Source: Darksidea phi (taxonomy: Eukaryota > Ascomycota > Dothideomycetes > Pleosporales > Lentitheciaceae). Taken from it: a stretch of 64,000 bases of DNA. Of this stretch, positions 44,820-56,925 are shown in pieces. The stretch lies in the NCBI GenBank assembly GCA_030770425.1, contig JASJFT010000128.1, positions 62,001 to 126,000 of the forward strand, read 5' to 3'. A program made the translations under genes and the position numbers. The notes under the pieces are model-generated. The model saw nothing but the letters and a program-made list of their open reading frames with translations, searched no databases and was not told where the DNA came from. Positions within the stretch are counted from its first letter, which is position 1, and the number at the start of each line of letters is the position of its first letter.

Positions 44820-46540
44820 ACCCAGCGAACCCAGATATCCATGTGACGCATGATATTGAGCTTGGTTACTATAATAAGACGGAGACCAAGTAGATACTCT
44901 CGGTCTCGGCGTGTTTTTGCTTGAGGAGCATCCTATTTTGATTTACGGAACAAAGCGGGCAAACTCGAGCCGGTAGAAACCGTACGGTGCTAGTTCTTAT
45001 CGCTTGATGAAGCGTCCTGCCGACATCGTTATACTGCGAGGATTTTTCGTCTTGTAATAGCTCCAATCGAATCATTTACGCCCTAAGCCGTGACTTCTAC
45101 CTAAGAGATACTCCTAACGGCCGCTGGCTAACCTGGCATGCCTATTTAGGTATATATAAGTGCTTTCCCGTACGTAAATTGCCTCTTTATTATAGCGCTC
45201 GCAAGGCTAGTGTAGAGGTAAGTCTTTCTCTATATTGTATCGTTAGGTACCTCCTATTCCCTTACTATTGTGGGGAGGAGTAAATCTAGCGGTAACTCTA
45301 CTTTGTAATACGTTCTTATAAGTTTACTTGGTTAGTAATAAGCTATCTTACCAAACCCCGGTTAAAACCTTATAATACTAATAGTAAACCAAGGATTGCT
45401 ATCTTAATAGACTAGTATAGAAAATATAGCCAGCCGTTTTAAAGTCGAGATCGAGGGCGAGGTCGAATGTAGATTTATACCAAGCCAAGACTTGTAAGGC
45501 GTCCCTACCGCGTGCCTCGCTGGGTGGGGCTACTAGTAGATCATTTCTAAGATGGACATTCCAGTTAGGGTAACCCATCAAGTTTGCGACTAGAGGCTGA
45601 CGTTACCACTACGTACTTTAAGGCTATCGACCTGGCCTTTCCTCCGTCTGCACGCCACGAGCCATCTCTCAACTTCGTGAATACATAAATACTTGTGCGC
45701 CGCATCCTACTCGCTCGAGCGACTTTTTAACTATATCGTCATCTGTTGTTTTCTTCTTAAGCTCCTCGGGTGGCACAAACCGCTCGATGGTCATGTGCTT
45801 TGCTTCGTAGTCGATCTGAAGCAGCGATCTATTGGAGAATGACAAATCTGGCAGCATCTTGACCCTCTCTAAGAAGCGGGTGAAAACACCTACCCCCTAG
45901 CAAAGTGTATTGGCACCTACCAATACTATAATATTTTATTGCAGGTTTCCTTCCGAGATCAAATTAGCCGTCGCACAGAGGCCAAAAGGCCCGACTATTG
46001 ACCCACTCTTAACTTGCACCTTCCCAATAGGTTCAACAGAGGGACCGGGGATAATTAAAAAACGGTCGGCAAAATTAAATCTACCTCTCAAGATGTGCGA
46101 ATCGCCTAGGTGCTCGGGATAATTGGCCTAATTAGTTGCGCCAACCGTAGTAGAGATACACCCAAATAAAGAAGGGCGCTAATCGAACCATAATGATATT
46201 AATTATAAGCATTATTATACGTTTTTCGGTATAATATTCGCTAGGTAAAATGGCGATGTACGGTAATAGTTACTACTCTAAGAGTTTATCTTATTTCCAA
46301 GGTAGACTGAATCCCCTGGGTTATACTAGGGGATTCCTATACTTGCCGGCGTACTGGGGTATATTCCAAATACAAGAACTCTCCTACCTAAATCGTACTC
46401 TATTCCGTACCAGGCCCAAGCGTTTTATCAACCATCGATGCGGAACAGGAACTCCATTACGGTATTACCACCGACTTATCTACTAGGGGTGCTTTGGAGC
46501 CATATAACGTACCTTGTTACTATCTTAAGTAAGCCTACGT
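44820..46540. repeat. RIP-affected AT-rich block with relic frames
   Basis: Mostly AT-rich with TA excess and few CA/TG. Two minus-strand pieces keep readable peptide: 45857-45669 (LLQIDYEAKHMTIERFVPPE, EELKKKTTDDDIVKK) and 45581-45399 (GYPNWNVHLRNDLL). They may be parts of one former gene. I recognise neither. The block ends just upstream of the effector candidate. Confidence 0.5.
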
Positions 46541-46552
46541 AGATTTAACGGT

Positions 46553-46561
46553 TATATAAAG
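46553..46561 (+). promoter_or_regulatory. TATA box of the secreted Cys-rich protein gene
   Basis: TATATAAAG lies 143 bp before the ATG at 46696 and is followed by a CT-rich stretch (CTCTCTATTTTTCTTTCT, about 46570-46588). A strong TATA plus pyrimidine tract suits a highly induced gene. Confidence 0.5.
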
Positions 46562-46695
46562 GCGCAAGTCTCTCTATTTTTCTTTCTAACTCAACCTTTT
46601 TTTAACTTCTACGTTTTCTGTGGACGGAACCAAAGTACCACCTATACCTACCAGATCAAATCCACACATCCCATTCCGGGTCATTGTTATTTGAA

Positions 46696-47083
46696 ATGAA
46701 GACCATTTTTATCGCTCTCTTCGCTTTGCCTGCTACTCTGGCTCTGCCAACCGCCCAGCAGCAAGCTAAGCGAGTCTCCTGTGCTTGCGTTAACCCTGCG
46801 GATGGCACAATCTATCAGCAAGTCACTTTGGGACTTTGCGAGTATGCTTATCGAGGTACTCTTGAGCCCGATGGTTGGGTAAGTCTCTATCCTCTGTTGT
46901 CTGTGCACAATGCATGCTTTGGTGTGCATCATACCGCAAGCGCAGAGTCGTTTTGTCCAAGCTTTTATTAACGAAAAACAATCCTAGTGTACTAGTGACG
47001 CAGAGTATATGGATGGTCGTTGGAACGACGAGTATTGCAGTTATTTTAAGCCGTATACCAAGAGCGTTTGCAGGCCTAAATAA
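46696..47083 (+). CDS. Small secreted cysteine-rich protein, effector candidate (92 aa)
   Basis: Two exons: 46696-46878 and 46988-47083. The intron of 109 nt (GTAAGT...TCCTAG) is phase 0, directly after Trp61. The signal peptide is MKTIFIALFALPATLALP. A short spacer ends with a Kex2-like Lys-Arg (QQQAKR, 21-26). The mature part starts SCACVNPADGTIYQQVTLG and carries six cysteines (two in SCAC, then in LCEY, WCTS, YCSY, VCRP), an even number suited to three disulfides. The end is KPYTKSVCRPK. Without splicing the frame runs into intron sequence and loses two of the six cysteines of the spliced product. No homologue is recalled. Its position on the edge of an AT-rich block is typical of effector genes. 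Confidence 0.75.
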
Positions 47084-49689
47084 GGGTTGGAGCACTTCGC
47101 ACGGAGCATCGCTTGTAGAGAGAACTGCTCTTCTAGCCGCCGGTTTGCTTGAAAAGGAGTGTCTAAACCTAGTTGGAATGGATGATTGGGATGATAGTTT
47201 TGGGCCCGCCATTATACTTTAAGCAAGGGCATGTAGTAGTTTCGCTGTGTGGTATTTACATGACTTCTCCCTTCTATAATGAAACTTGAATACCTTTTCC
47301 GACAAGCGAGGGATCCCTTACCGGGTTCGGCGTGGTCGATGAGCAATCGATCGCTGGCAAAATCCCCCGATTACAATTTGTTCACCCCAGGCTGAGCTTT
47401 TTCTGCGAGTCCCTTTTCCTCCGCCCATGGTCCGCGTGACGGTTCGTGCGCAGTCTAACAGGTATATATTCTCCGTTGCTCGCAGCTTCAAATCTGCACC
47501 GTTTTCAGCCAATTTGATCACCATTGGTTGCGTCATGAATGGGAGGGAATGATACCAAATATTGTACACGTAGTTTTTGACAGCGCGTCACGCTTCTCTG
47601 AGTCCAAACCAGGCGATATTCCAGCGGGTGTAGTGGAGGAGGCGTCGATAATGTATCAACATAATAGATATAAACGATTGCTGGCGGTCTCTGGGTGTGT
47701 ACCTGTCGCTTCCGTCGCTGGGGAATAAAAAACGATTGGTTAGCGACAGCGAGCGGCCGGGTGTCCCTAGGGCGAACATACTGTGCCGTCCTATGCCTAG
47801 CGTCCGTCCACCCGTAACAGAACAACTGCCATACCGGAACAAACTATAGGTACTTCCATTTCGAAGCCACATAACTTCTCCATGCGTCTTAAATTTTATT
47901 ACCTCCACGATGAGGAGGCTCGCGGTGATAGCGGATCTAATCGTAGGATAGGCTAGGAGCCACCGTATTCCCCGAGAGGATGTACTCTTTATGGGATCTG
48001 TGCCCCGCATAAACCTATCTCCCCTTCTGGGAGAATAGAAGGTAAGAAAATATCGGCCCGGACTTGGAGAGGCGTAAGGAGTATAGGAAAGGCGGTAGTA
48101 GTAACGTCGGGGAAGGCTGTAAGGATAAACTTTATTAGGATAAGATATTCTATAGACCTTCGACGAAGGTTTCTTAATAATGTATATATTATCGAGCAGA
48201 TCGCGATAAGTAATGTTATCTTCACTATTATTCCTCTATTAGCTCCTACTTAATAACGGGCCTCGACCTTACTCTCTATAAACTCCTCTCCAGGAATAAA
48301 GCCTTGGAAAGAAACTAAAATCAAATATAGATCTAGCCTCAGTATCTTATTAGATAATTAGTCTTAGGCTCTATAATATCCCTAAGGGCTTATCAATCGT
48401 AATAGCTATTGTCTATGACGACTACTCGAAATATATTTCGACCCGGCAGCCCTAAGTTACAAGTTTCTTGGTAAAGAAGGCAAAGTCATCCGCATGACCC
48501 AGCTATCATCGGTTTCATGGCTGTTAGGATATCGGCATGACGATGTTGCATCGGACCCATATGGTCGTCGGAGCTTGACAGTGCTCGGTGCGGGACAGAA
48601 GAGCCACCCTCGCACTGATACTACTAACCATGATGCTGACCACAAAGACAGCCACATGGGCGAGGAGGATAAGGACGAGGGTGGAGACGAAGACGCAACC
48701 GAATACAATCCCATGCTATGGGCCCTGATCCGGGGTTCAACAGGGGCAATACAGGAACGACATGGATATGGTGTTGGAGGATATATTTAAACTCTTCCCA
48801 GATCGGACGCCGGGCACAGTACGGACGCACCCGCACATGCTTCAAGGGAAATGATCCGTCGCTGCGACAATATAAATATACGTATGTTATACCTTCCTAC
48901 TAAAGGTTGACCTTGCTGGAAGAGCCATCGGGATCGAGCATCACAGCGCTTATCCCTCTTAGCCTCTTAGCATGAGTCTGCCGGTGCCGATGCAAACATC
49001 TCTTGTGCCTCCCTTGTATATCTCGTCCCGTTAATTGTGGTGTTATGCCGGCCGCCCGTTAGCCGTTGGAAGGGGCGGTCCAAAGGCGGGGCGGTATGTT
49101 GGTGGCTTTTTTGATGGGGATGTGTTGGTGGGTGCGGGATGGGAACTATATAGGCAGGCTTAGGAAAGCGTTATAGGCATAACGTCGCTTGGGCGGATGC
49201 TAATGCCCGGACCAACTAGGTATGCCTGCACTTGTCCCGTGTCATTGTGCGGTACATGCCGACCTATACGTCGGTGTCTCGAATGTCCGACTGAGTATCT
49301 GTTTGAGATGAAGCTGGTGGAGGATCCGAGTGTGAAAAGTGTTGGGGTAGACAGGTTCAAGTTGGCGCTTGTAGTTCGTTGGTGGGAAGAGTCCGGGGAA
49401 TAGGGAATGGGCGGCTGTTACGGGGATTTAGGTTGAAGGTGAGTATAATAGTTTTGAGGGGATTGATGGAAGGGGTGTGTATGGAGTGTTTGGAGTACGT
49501 TTATGGAGATGGTGCCTGGGCACTTCAGGAGGGAGAGAGGAGAGCAGTGAGAATGTGTGGTATTGAATTGGGAGTACAACATGACACAGAATATAAAAAA
49601 GACAGGCGTATACAAGCACAGAATAGTTACCAGTCTTGCCGCTCAATCGAGGCCCTCGGATGCACATCCTCCAAGCCCTCCTCACGGTC
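47084..49689. other. Gene-poor stretch with short relics
   Basis: No gene I can support. A minus frame at 47569-47318 reads VIKLAENGADLKLRATENIY, which faintly recalls an ankyrin repeat. A minus frame near 47960-47860 reads RWLLAYPTIRSAITASLLIV, possibly part of a membrane protein. A minus frame near 48720-48640 has one long hydrophobic stretch (STLVLILLAHVAVFVVSIMV). About 48000-48430 is AT-rich and RIP-like. The rest is non-coding as far as I can see. Confidence 0.35.
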
Positions 49690-51459
49690 TCAGAACTCAC
49701 AATACGCTGTTGGATGGTACGAGTCTAATCCATCCTCACACTGGATTATACCGCCGGGATCCGTCCTCGTAGTCTCCTCGAAGCAAGCTATATCGCCAAC
49801 ACCTTCACACTGCAGCATTCCCGGATTCTCGCCGTTATTGAAGTACGTGCAGGCCCTCGTCTGATCGCCCGTGTCGGTAGGAATCTGAAGCTGAAATTTG
49901 TACTCGCCGCCCATCATATTCCATTCCGGCCTGCGCATCGCATTACGAAACACTCCATTTTCTAGCTGCATTTCCTGGTGGACGATATTGTTGCATCCGT
50001 TTCCGGGCTCGGCTATGGCGCTGACGTAGAAAATCCAGAAGATACGGGGTCTGGGTGTGTTTTTGGTTGTTCGTTGAAGCGCGATGTGCAGGGCGCGGCT
50101 GTTCTTGTGGGGTGGAGGCGCCGGGGGTTCGGGCTCAGGCTCGGGCTTTGGAGGAGGAGGCGGTGGTGGTGGAGGCGGGGGGGCCAAATCCTGCTTCAAG
50201 CGTTCTTTGACTGCATCTGCAATTGCGCTATGACCGTCCTCATTCGGTAGAAAAGCTCGAAACGCAATCCCTGGTACCCCGTCCTGCTTTGGTTCAGGGA
50301 ATGTCACATTTTTCGTGGAGGCGTTCTGCGACCACATCAGCGTATCGGTTTCATCTTTGTTCTCAGTGAAACTTCTGTTCACAACCCAACGCTGGCGCTC
50401 GTTCTCCGTAGGCACGCGAAATTGGTAGTTGTTCCCTCGTTTGATGACGACGCGGTCGGGGACATGGTTCCAGAATTTGACCTTATTGCCGAAGTACTGG
50501 TCATAGAGTGAGTGCCCGCCCTCGCAGAAGCGAGATCCATCGAAGCTGGAGTTGATGTCGACGAAGCCCACCTTCACCCTCGAATCTCCATCGTTGATGA
50601 TCTGGATGGCATTCCTGATCTTGTCGTTCGCCAGTTGCACGAGCTTGTTGATCTCCTTGCGCAGCTCCATGGTGAGTTTCTGGCCTTTGTCCGCGTTTCG
50701 GGCGAAGCTGATGTTGTTGCACATTGTGGCGTCTTCGATGGTGTTGAAGAAGTCTGCGTAACCGATGACATAGAGGCGTGCGCCACCGTTGTTCTTGCTC
50801 GACATATATTCCCACCATGAATAGATCAGGACGTGTATCTCATGCTGGACACCCGAACTCTTGTTTCCTTCGATATCCGATCGAGCTTTCTCAAGCGCCT
50901 TTGTGCACTCGCCGTTCTTGTCGGGAAATGCGGACTTGTAGTCTTTGTCTTCTTGCTGGAAGATACAATCGTTCAGTACCCCAGCCAGTTTCCAGTCATT
51001 TAAGCTTGGATGCAGGATGGTCAAATTCGAGCCTCCGAGTGATTCCTGTTGTATGGGCCCGTGGGAGCCAAATATTTCGTTGAAGATATGCTGTGGTGTG
51101 GATTCCGCGCATGCGGCAAGATGCAGGTCTTGCTCCTTCTGGTCGGGGACCCACGAGTTGTCGCCCTTCATCAAGGATGAGTAGGAATAGTTGGCGCGGA
51201 GGCAGTCGTTTTCATTCGAGTCGTAGTCAGTCGCTCCGAAAGTGTCGAAAGTAACACCGCTCTTTTGAAGTTAGAAACTTTGAAGGGCTTAAGAAATTTA
51301 GGGTCTGGAGAATACCGCCCAGGATCCTCCGATGACTGCCCATGCAAACTTGTCGTTTCGCTTTCTGGGGGCACCGACGAGTTGTGGGTCATTGTGGCCA
51401 TAGGTTGGAAGTATGTTCAAGAGTAAAAGCAGAAGGCGTAGAATCAGAGCACATGCCAT
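49690..51459 (-). CDS. Secreted SGNH-hydrolase-like protein with Pro-rich linker and C-terminal domain (571 aa)
   Basis: Two exons: 51459-51316 and 51261-49690, with an intron of 54 nt (GTATTC...CAAAAG), phase 0. Exon 1 gives a signal peptide (MACALILRLLLLLLNILPTYG) and the block I region FAWAVIGGSWA. After splicing it reads SWASGV, the usual continuation. The catalytic domain follows: SNENDCLRANYSYS, DWKLAGVLNDCIFQQEDKDY, LYVIGYADFFN, and SSFDGSRFCEGGHSLYDQYF. Then come RAFLPNEDGHSAIADAV, a Pro/Glu linker (11 Pro in a row) and a Cys-rich C-terminal domain of about 125 residues. Two active-site oddities: block I is GGS where the family has GDS, and the position I expect as FHP is FLP. It may be a catalytically weak or dead paralogue with an otherwise intact reading frame. 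Confidence 0.82.
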
Positions 51460-52327
51460 GTCAGATTCCACCGAGCTTTCTGAGCTTGAGGCGGTGATAC
51501 TCCTCGAGCAGTGGAAGCGGCAAGCCCCTTATAAGTTGGCACGACGTGTGCTCAGCCTTGCCATGCTTTTGAAACAGATATCAAGAGCAACCTGTCCTGA
51601 ACATAATTACACCCACGCAAGACAGGTAATCGGAATCCGTGCTAAGGTGGCGGTAAGGATCATATGTTGTGTTGGTCGAGAGGATCACCCGGAGGAACGG
51701 TCGGGCGTAATCCAGTTGGAATGATTCAAAGGCGTACTGCGGAACATGGGGAAATTTGAGACCAGGGAAGATATGCTACGCTAGTACTGTAGGTATCCAT
51801 GAGAGTCGTGGGATGCGATTGCGTGTTTCATGAGAAGTTTTCGCCGCGTTGGAATTACGGAGGGAACCAAGCCCTCTGGAGTATCGATTAATGCGGTGCG
51901 GCTTCGTGCTGGGTCGAATGCTGAGGGGGCACCGTTCTTGTCACGCCGCGCTTAATAGAAATTGTAATACCGGGACACATTTCTCGCAAGCACTGCCTCA
52001 AGTTGCGGTCGAACATGAGTTCAAGCCAACAGAAGGATGACCTTGCATGCTACAATGTTTGCTGATGAGGAAAAGCTGCTGAAAACGTTCAAGGATAGTA
52101 TTACACGAATTCTTTTGTTTTCACCACTTTAGGTTATATGCCAATGCCAAAACCTTGCACTTCCCTCTTATTTAAGCGCATGTTCCATACCATATCGCAA
52201 ATTAATGGGAAATACTTAATGGTCGTCCTGTTTGGTACTGGGATTGGAAGCCTCTCGAGGCTCGGTATCGTGCGGCGCAGTTGGTGATTAAACGAGCCAG
52301 GATTCCACTGAGTGGTGGCAAAGCTAT
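51460..52327. other. Intergenic; no gene seen
   Basis: Short frames only. A plus frame at 51413-51724 overlaps the signal-peptide exon of the previous gene and is rejected. From about 52130 the sequence shows weak resemblance to the tandem repeat that follows. Confidence 0.4.
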
Positions 52328-52545
52328 GCTGCGCCTTACCTATTCCACGTATCTCTCCGGCAATGCTGATCCGCCTTACGCCGCGGAGCTTCAACAGGCG
52401 CCAAATAAAACATCGGTGATTGTCGATTGATACTTTGCTGCGCCTTACCTATTCCACGTATCTCTTTAGCAATGCTGATCCGCCTTACGCCGCAGAGCTT
52501 CACCAGGCGCCAAATAAAACATCGGAGATTGTCGATTGATACTTT
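52328..52545. repeat. Tandem duplication of a 109-bp unit
   Basis: Two adjacent copies: 52328-52436 and 52437-52545. They differ at only about six positions, including TCTCCGGCAATG versus TCTTTAGCAATG and CGCGGAGC versus CGCAGAGC. Three of these are C-to-T or G-to-A transitions. There is no open frame with meaning on either strand. Confidence 0.85.
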
Positions 52546-53198
52546 GCTGTACCAACGATTGGACACGAGTGACCGTGAATGATAAACAGTTTCAGATCCA
52601 TACCGATCATATTAGGCCACCAAGGCGCTCTAGTCTTTGTGCCGGTTTCCGGCCCCCGAGATAACGCCCGGGTACTGAGCTGAGACTCTTAGCCCTCGCC
52701 GCATCTTTGAGAGTATCGTACGACGCGAAAGCCCTGCGGGCCGACGGAATCTGATACCAACAGCGTTAAAAGTGTTTCTCAAGTCCGGTAGTCTATTTGT
52801 TGACAATTTCATCTGCGAATCTTGCAATAACACGATCTGTGTGGATACCCATAACGCGAGCCGTCCAAAGCTAAAATGATCAGAAGCGCATACCAGGAGT
52901 TGAGTCATGGCAAAGGTCCTATGCTTGGGTCCGGAAACCCCAACTTGACGGTCTGAGATCCTGCTGGCAACTCTTCCGCTACGCCTCCAACACTTTCTTC
53001 AAGCCTTCAAATTTCCACGCCTGTGCCTCATAAGGGATGGCTGTGGTGTTACATTCAAATGTTAGCTCGACGTGTCTTCTTCTTTCGCGATGGCATTCAT
53101 GTTGTATATAGAGTGTCTTGCATCAAGTCTTCTTTACTCTCTCTATATTGCGCTGGTCGTCACAACATCATACATTCAGCTAGCATCACGCCGCCACC

Positions 53199-56100
53199 AT
53201 GGCCAAATGTCAGTTTTCGGTACTCGTTTACCTTTTCCTCTTTGTTCGTGTAGTGATTGGCGGCTGGTACTATCAGTCAAACTCCTGTCAAGGTAAAACC
53301 GGTTCATCCCATGAAGCCATCACTCACTTTCCGTAGGTTTCGAATCACAGATGAACACTGCAATGGAAGAAGCCTTCAACATGATCGAAGATGCCGTTGT
53401 AGCTATCGGACAAGCATCTACCAACCAGGGGACAGTATGGACATTTCCGGATTCTGAGACCCGTGACCTAGTGGGGAGGGTTTTCGGTGGAACCAGTGCC
53501 CCCAAGCATAACGCTTTTCAAAACTCATACGAGCGATATCAAGTCATCAAGAGTAAGAAGGCAATACTTCTGTCCGGGAAACCCACGCTGATATGTGCTG
53601 GAGATGCTTTCGTCCATATTCTTGCGAATTTTAGGAACGGAGGGAATAATTCCCCTGGAATACCCGTCACAGACACCACAGGACTTGGCTTAGGCGATAT
53701 AGTATGTGTCATTACCCCAGTAATCCATTTGCAACCCATGGAACAGCAAGCTAATATACGCCATCTTCAGCTGTTCTACTGCGATTTGAGCCGTCTCGAA
53801 TTCAACAAGAAACAGCAACTATGGTTCAATCCTAATGGGGGCAGTCAGGAAACGTCTTGGGAACCGGGAGCGTACGAGACATGCAAAAAGGCTAAGAAGC
53901 TCCGCCCGAATACGATGGCATCGACTGATAACACACAACCCGATTTGATAGATGCCAGCGATTGGGGATTCGTAACGATTACTATCTGTCCAGCAACATT
54001 AGAAAATGTAAGGTAGTGCGCCTTACTGTTCTTTTATATCTGTCAGGATTTCTTTAGCTAATTTGAATTTAGTACCCAAACCCTACTAGTGAGACGCGAA
54101 CTATTCAGAATATGCTGAACGAGAACATTATGGACCCTAGTTCGAAGAAAAGCAAGCTTAAACGGGCGCTTCTTCACTGTCAGGAAATCGTTCCAGGACT
54201 CTTTACGAAAGAAGACATGATTGACTTCTTAGCCTTACTCGACGTGTTACTTGTCCATGAGGTAAGGTGGTGCCATTCGTAATTGCAATTCACTAATTTC
54301 TACTTCTAGATGACACATGCGATCGTCCCCAATTGGAACATTAGGAAACCAGACGCTCCTAACATTCCGAGTCTCCAAAATAGAGTCTTTCCTTCAGATG
54401 ATATAGGTCCCGGCGGCGGTTACGGGTGGCCGAATATCCAAAAGCAACGAGCGGAAGACAGTTGGAGGGCTGCAGGTGAGCTTCTTTATGATGAGCGATC
54501 CACACCCTAAACATTGCTCACAGATTCCAGATTCACTTGCGTTTTTTTCGTTGGGTAGGATGATAGCTCGAGCAGTACAACTTGTTCACTAATTATCACA
54601 GGAGCGCGGATGTTAAAGACAGAAGGGTGGCGAATCACGAAAAAAGGCTGCACCGAGATTGTGGCCAATTACCAATGGCCCGGAAGTCATCCTAATCCGG
54701 CAAACACAATATCGGTCGATACGAATTGGGCCGGTCCTCCGAAAAAAAGAAGCATTGACGACTTGCAGACCGGACACGACACTATCACCCAGTGGTTACC
54801 CGCCCATAATATTGTTCGGAGAGCCTCCGATCCTGGTTCAGCTCCTTTTTATCCTCGTACCAATGGCTCTTCCATTAGTTGGCAAAATGCATGGACTTCA
54901 GGCCTCTCTGGTAGCATTCCTGTTCCTGGCGTCTCAACCAATGGTAGCGGGATCCGCATGGGTACCGCTCCCCCATCTACCGTGACAAGTGCCCCATGGT
55001 GGTTGGGAAACAACTGTTCGCAATTACATTGTACATCGAACCAGGAATCGCTCACATCGCTGACCGCCAGCACCAATAGCAGTGCAGCTCATCCTGGCTT
55101 AACATCTTTGTCCGGCTCACAGAGCTCTGTTACCTCCCAGGATTCCGCTCAATCTCAAGGACCAACCATTTCTTCAAGTTCCACCAACTCTCAAGGCTCT
55201 TTCACTTCTCAAGGTTCTTCAACTATCACAAGCTTGACGAGCAGCAGTGGAAGTAACGGTAACGCATCTTCTACGAGCTCAACCTTATCGTTGATGTCTT
55301 CAGCAAGCTCCAACATCACTGGAATATTACCTCCTCTAGCTCCGACCTTGACTACGACAGGACCAGCTTTGAGTGATTTGCTCTCGTCTTTCTGGAGCTG
55401 GACTGCGACACCGACCTCAACATCTACACCAAATCCAGACACCAAGCCCGAGGGTAATGTCTTCTGTATTTCCGAGTCACTTGTTGACTGCATTCCGCCG
55501 ACAGAGTTTAAGCTTGACAGTCTTTTCATACGAACCGACGTCGACATTCCTGAAGTGACCGACCTTAATTTGTTCCCCGTGTTACGGATCAAGAAGCCAA
55601 ACCTTCCAGAGATACCATTTGTCAAGATGAAACTGCCATCGGATAAATGTAACCCACTGCCGAAGCCGAAGGGAAAGGGTCTAGTAGGAGCCGTCTTGGA
55701 TGTTGCAAACAAGGCACTCAACACTGTTCTGGATGCGGCCTGCCATATAACATTCCCCGTCATCGAAGGAAAGCTGCCGGATGGTCTCGACTTTTCAATA
55801 TTTCCTAATCCTGAAAGCTTTCCGCCTCCGCCAGATCCTGGTCTACCACCACCTGCTGAAAACGAGCCTGAAGATCCACAACCTACAACTACCGAAAATG
55901 AAGACTCGACATCCAGCGAAACCCCATCAAGCAGCTCATGTAGCGCCACAGCAATTCCAAGTTGCGACATAACGAACATCGTCTCTCAGAACATTACCCG
56001 AACGACCACGTCTTGCACAACGACCAGCGCATGCTCTGGAGCCGGCATTACTCAGGTGACCGAAATTACAAGCACATGCACCCCAACTGCAATAACTAGT

Positions 56101-56762
56101 TGCAGAGGTACGAAATTTTTCTCGGGATCGCAAACAACATCCTTCACCACCGAATGTTCCACAATCTCTACTTGTTCGGGCACTGGGACAACTTCCGTGA
56201 CTACTACGACCGCCGAGCCCACAGAGTCAGGAAAGCGATACATTCACCCAGAGCCTGAAGAAGAATTCCTCGAGAAGCAGGAATGCTTTTTTTCGTTGCT
56301 GGGCAATGACGAGGCTGACACCACGGATCTGGCCTCGTGTTTGAGCGTAACCCTACCCCCAACCACGACGGCATCGATCACTACTGATTCTTCGGTCTCG
56401 GCCACGGGGTCTTCCTCCCTTACGTCGGCAAATCATACGACCATAATGCCTTCTGCGTCCGCAATTCCGTCTTCAGTCTTATCTACCACGCTCTCATCAT
56501 CTATTACAGACGGTAGCTCAGCACCAACAGGCGAACCTGTGCTTTACTCATGCTCACGAGAGTAAGTAACGGTCGATTAAACACTTATCCTTCCAGAAAA
56601 TTTGCTAACCACTTTATCAGCTCCCAGAATGCAAGTGCTTGTATTTGCGCCCCAATAGAATGTTTAGGCACGTCCCGTCCAACCACCTGTTCCGGAAAGA
56701 CTAAAAGTATCGAAGTTGGGAACGGTTGCAACGAAAACTGTTCGGAGTGCCAATACAACTAA
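53199..56762 (+). CDS. Secreted HExxH metalloprotease-like protein with Ser/Thr-rich stalk (1073 aa)
   Basis: Six exons: 53199-53292, 53337-54007, 54073-54261, 54310-54475, 54602-56561 and 56621-56762; introns are 44, 65, 48, 126 and 59 nt. The ATG has a good context (GCCGCCACCATGG) and gives the signal peptide MAKCQFSVLVYLFLFVRVVI. Residues 35-450 resemble fungal secreted putative peptidases. The zinc motif HEMTH is at 317-321, split exactly by intron 3 (HE, then MTH), in LLVHEMTHAIVPNW. GYGWPNIQKQRAEDSW follows and may hold the third ligand. Then comes a long Ser/Thr-rich, probably O-glycosylated stalk, a conserved middle region (LVDCIPPTEFKLDSLFIRTD), a Pro-rich linker, two Cys/Thr repeats (SCTTTSACSGAG; ECSTISTCSGTG) and a Cys-rich end (ICAPIECLGTSRPTTCSG). 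Substrate unknown; surface attachment is possible but no GPI signal is seen. Confidence 0.85.
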
Positions 56763-56925
56763 GTCTCATCCCTGGTCTTTCCCCGAGGCCGTCTACAGAT
56801 CAGAAGTTTCTGTAAAAGCGTTGGCGGGTTTCAAAGAAAGAGCGGTGGATGAGCGGTGGACCAAATAGAGACAATTTCCCATAGTAATCAAGCTGTCTAT
56901 GTGCGCTACGTAAAGACACCAATTC

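Noticed and set aside
51413..51724. 103-codon plus-strand open frame
   Set aside because: Overlaps the signal-peptide exon of the SGNH-like gene on the other strand, which is supported by splicing and motif continuity.
55209..55979. 256-codon minus-strand open frame
   Set aside because: Antisense to the Ser/Thr-rich stalk of the HExxH protein; such repeats often leave the opposite strand open.
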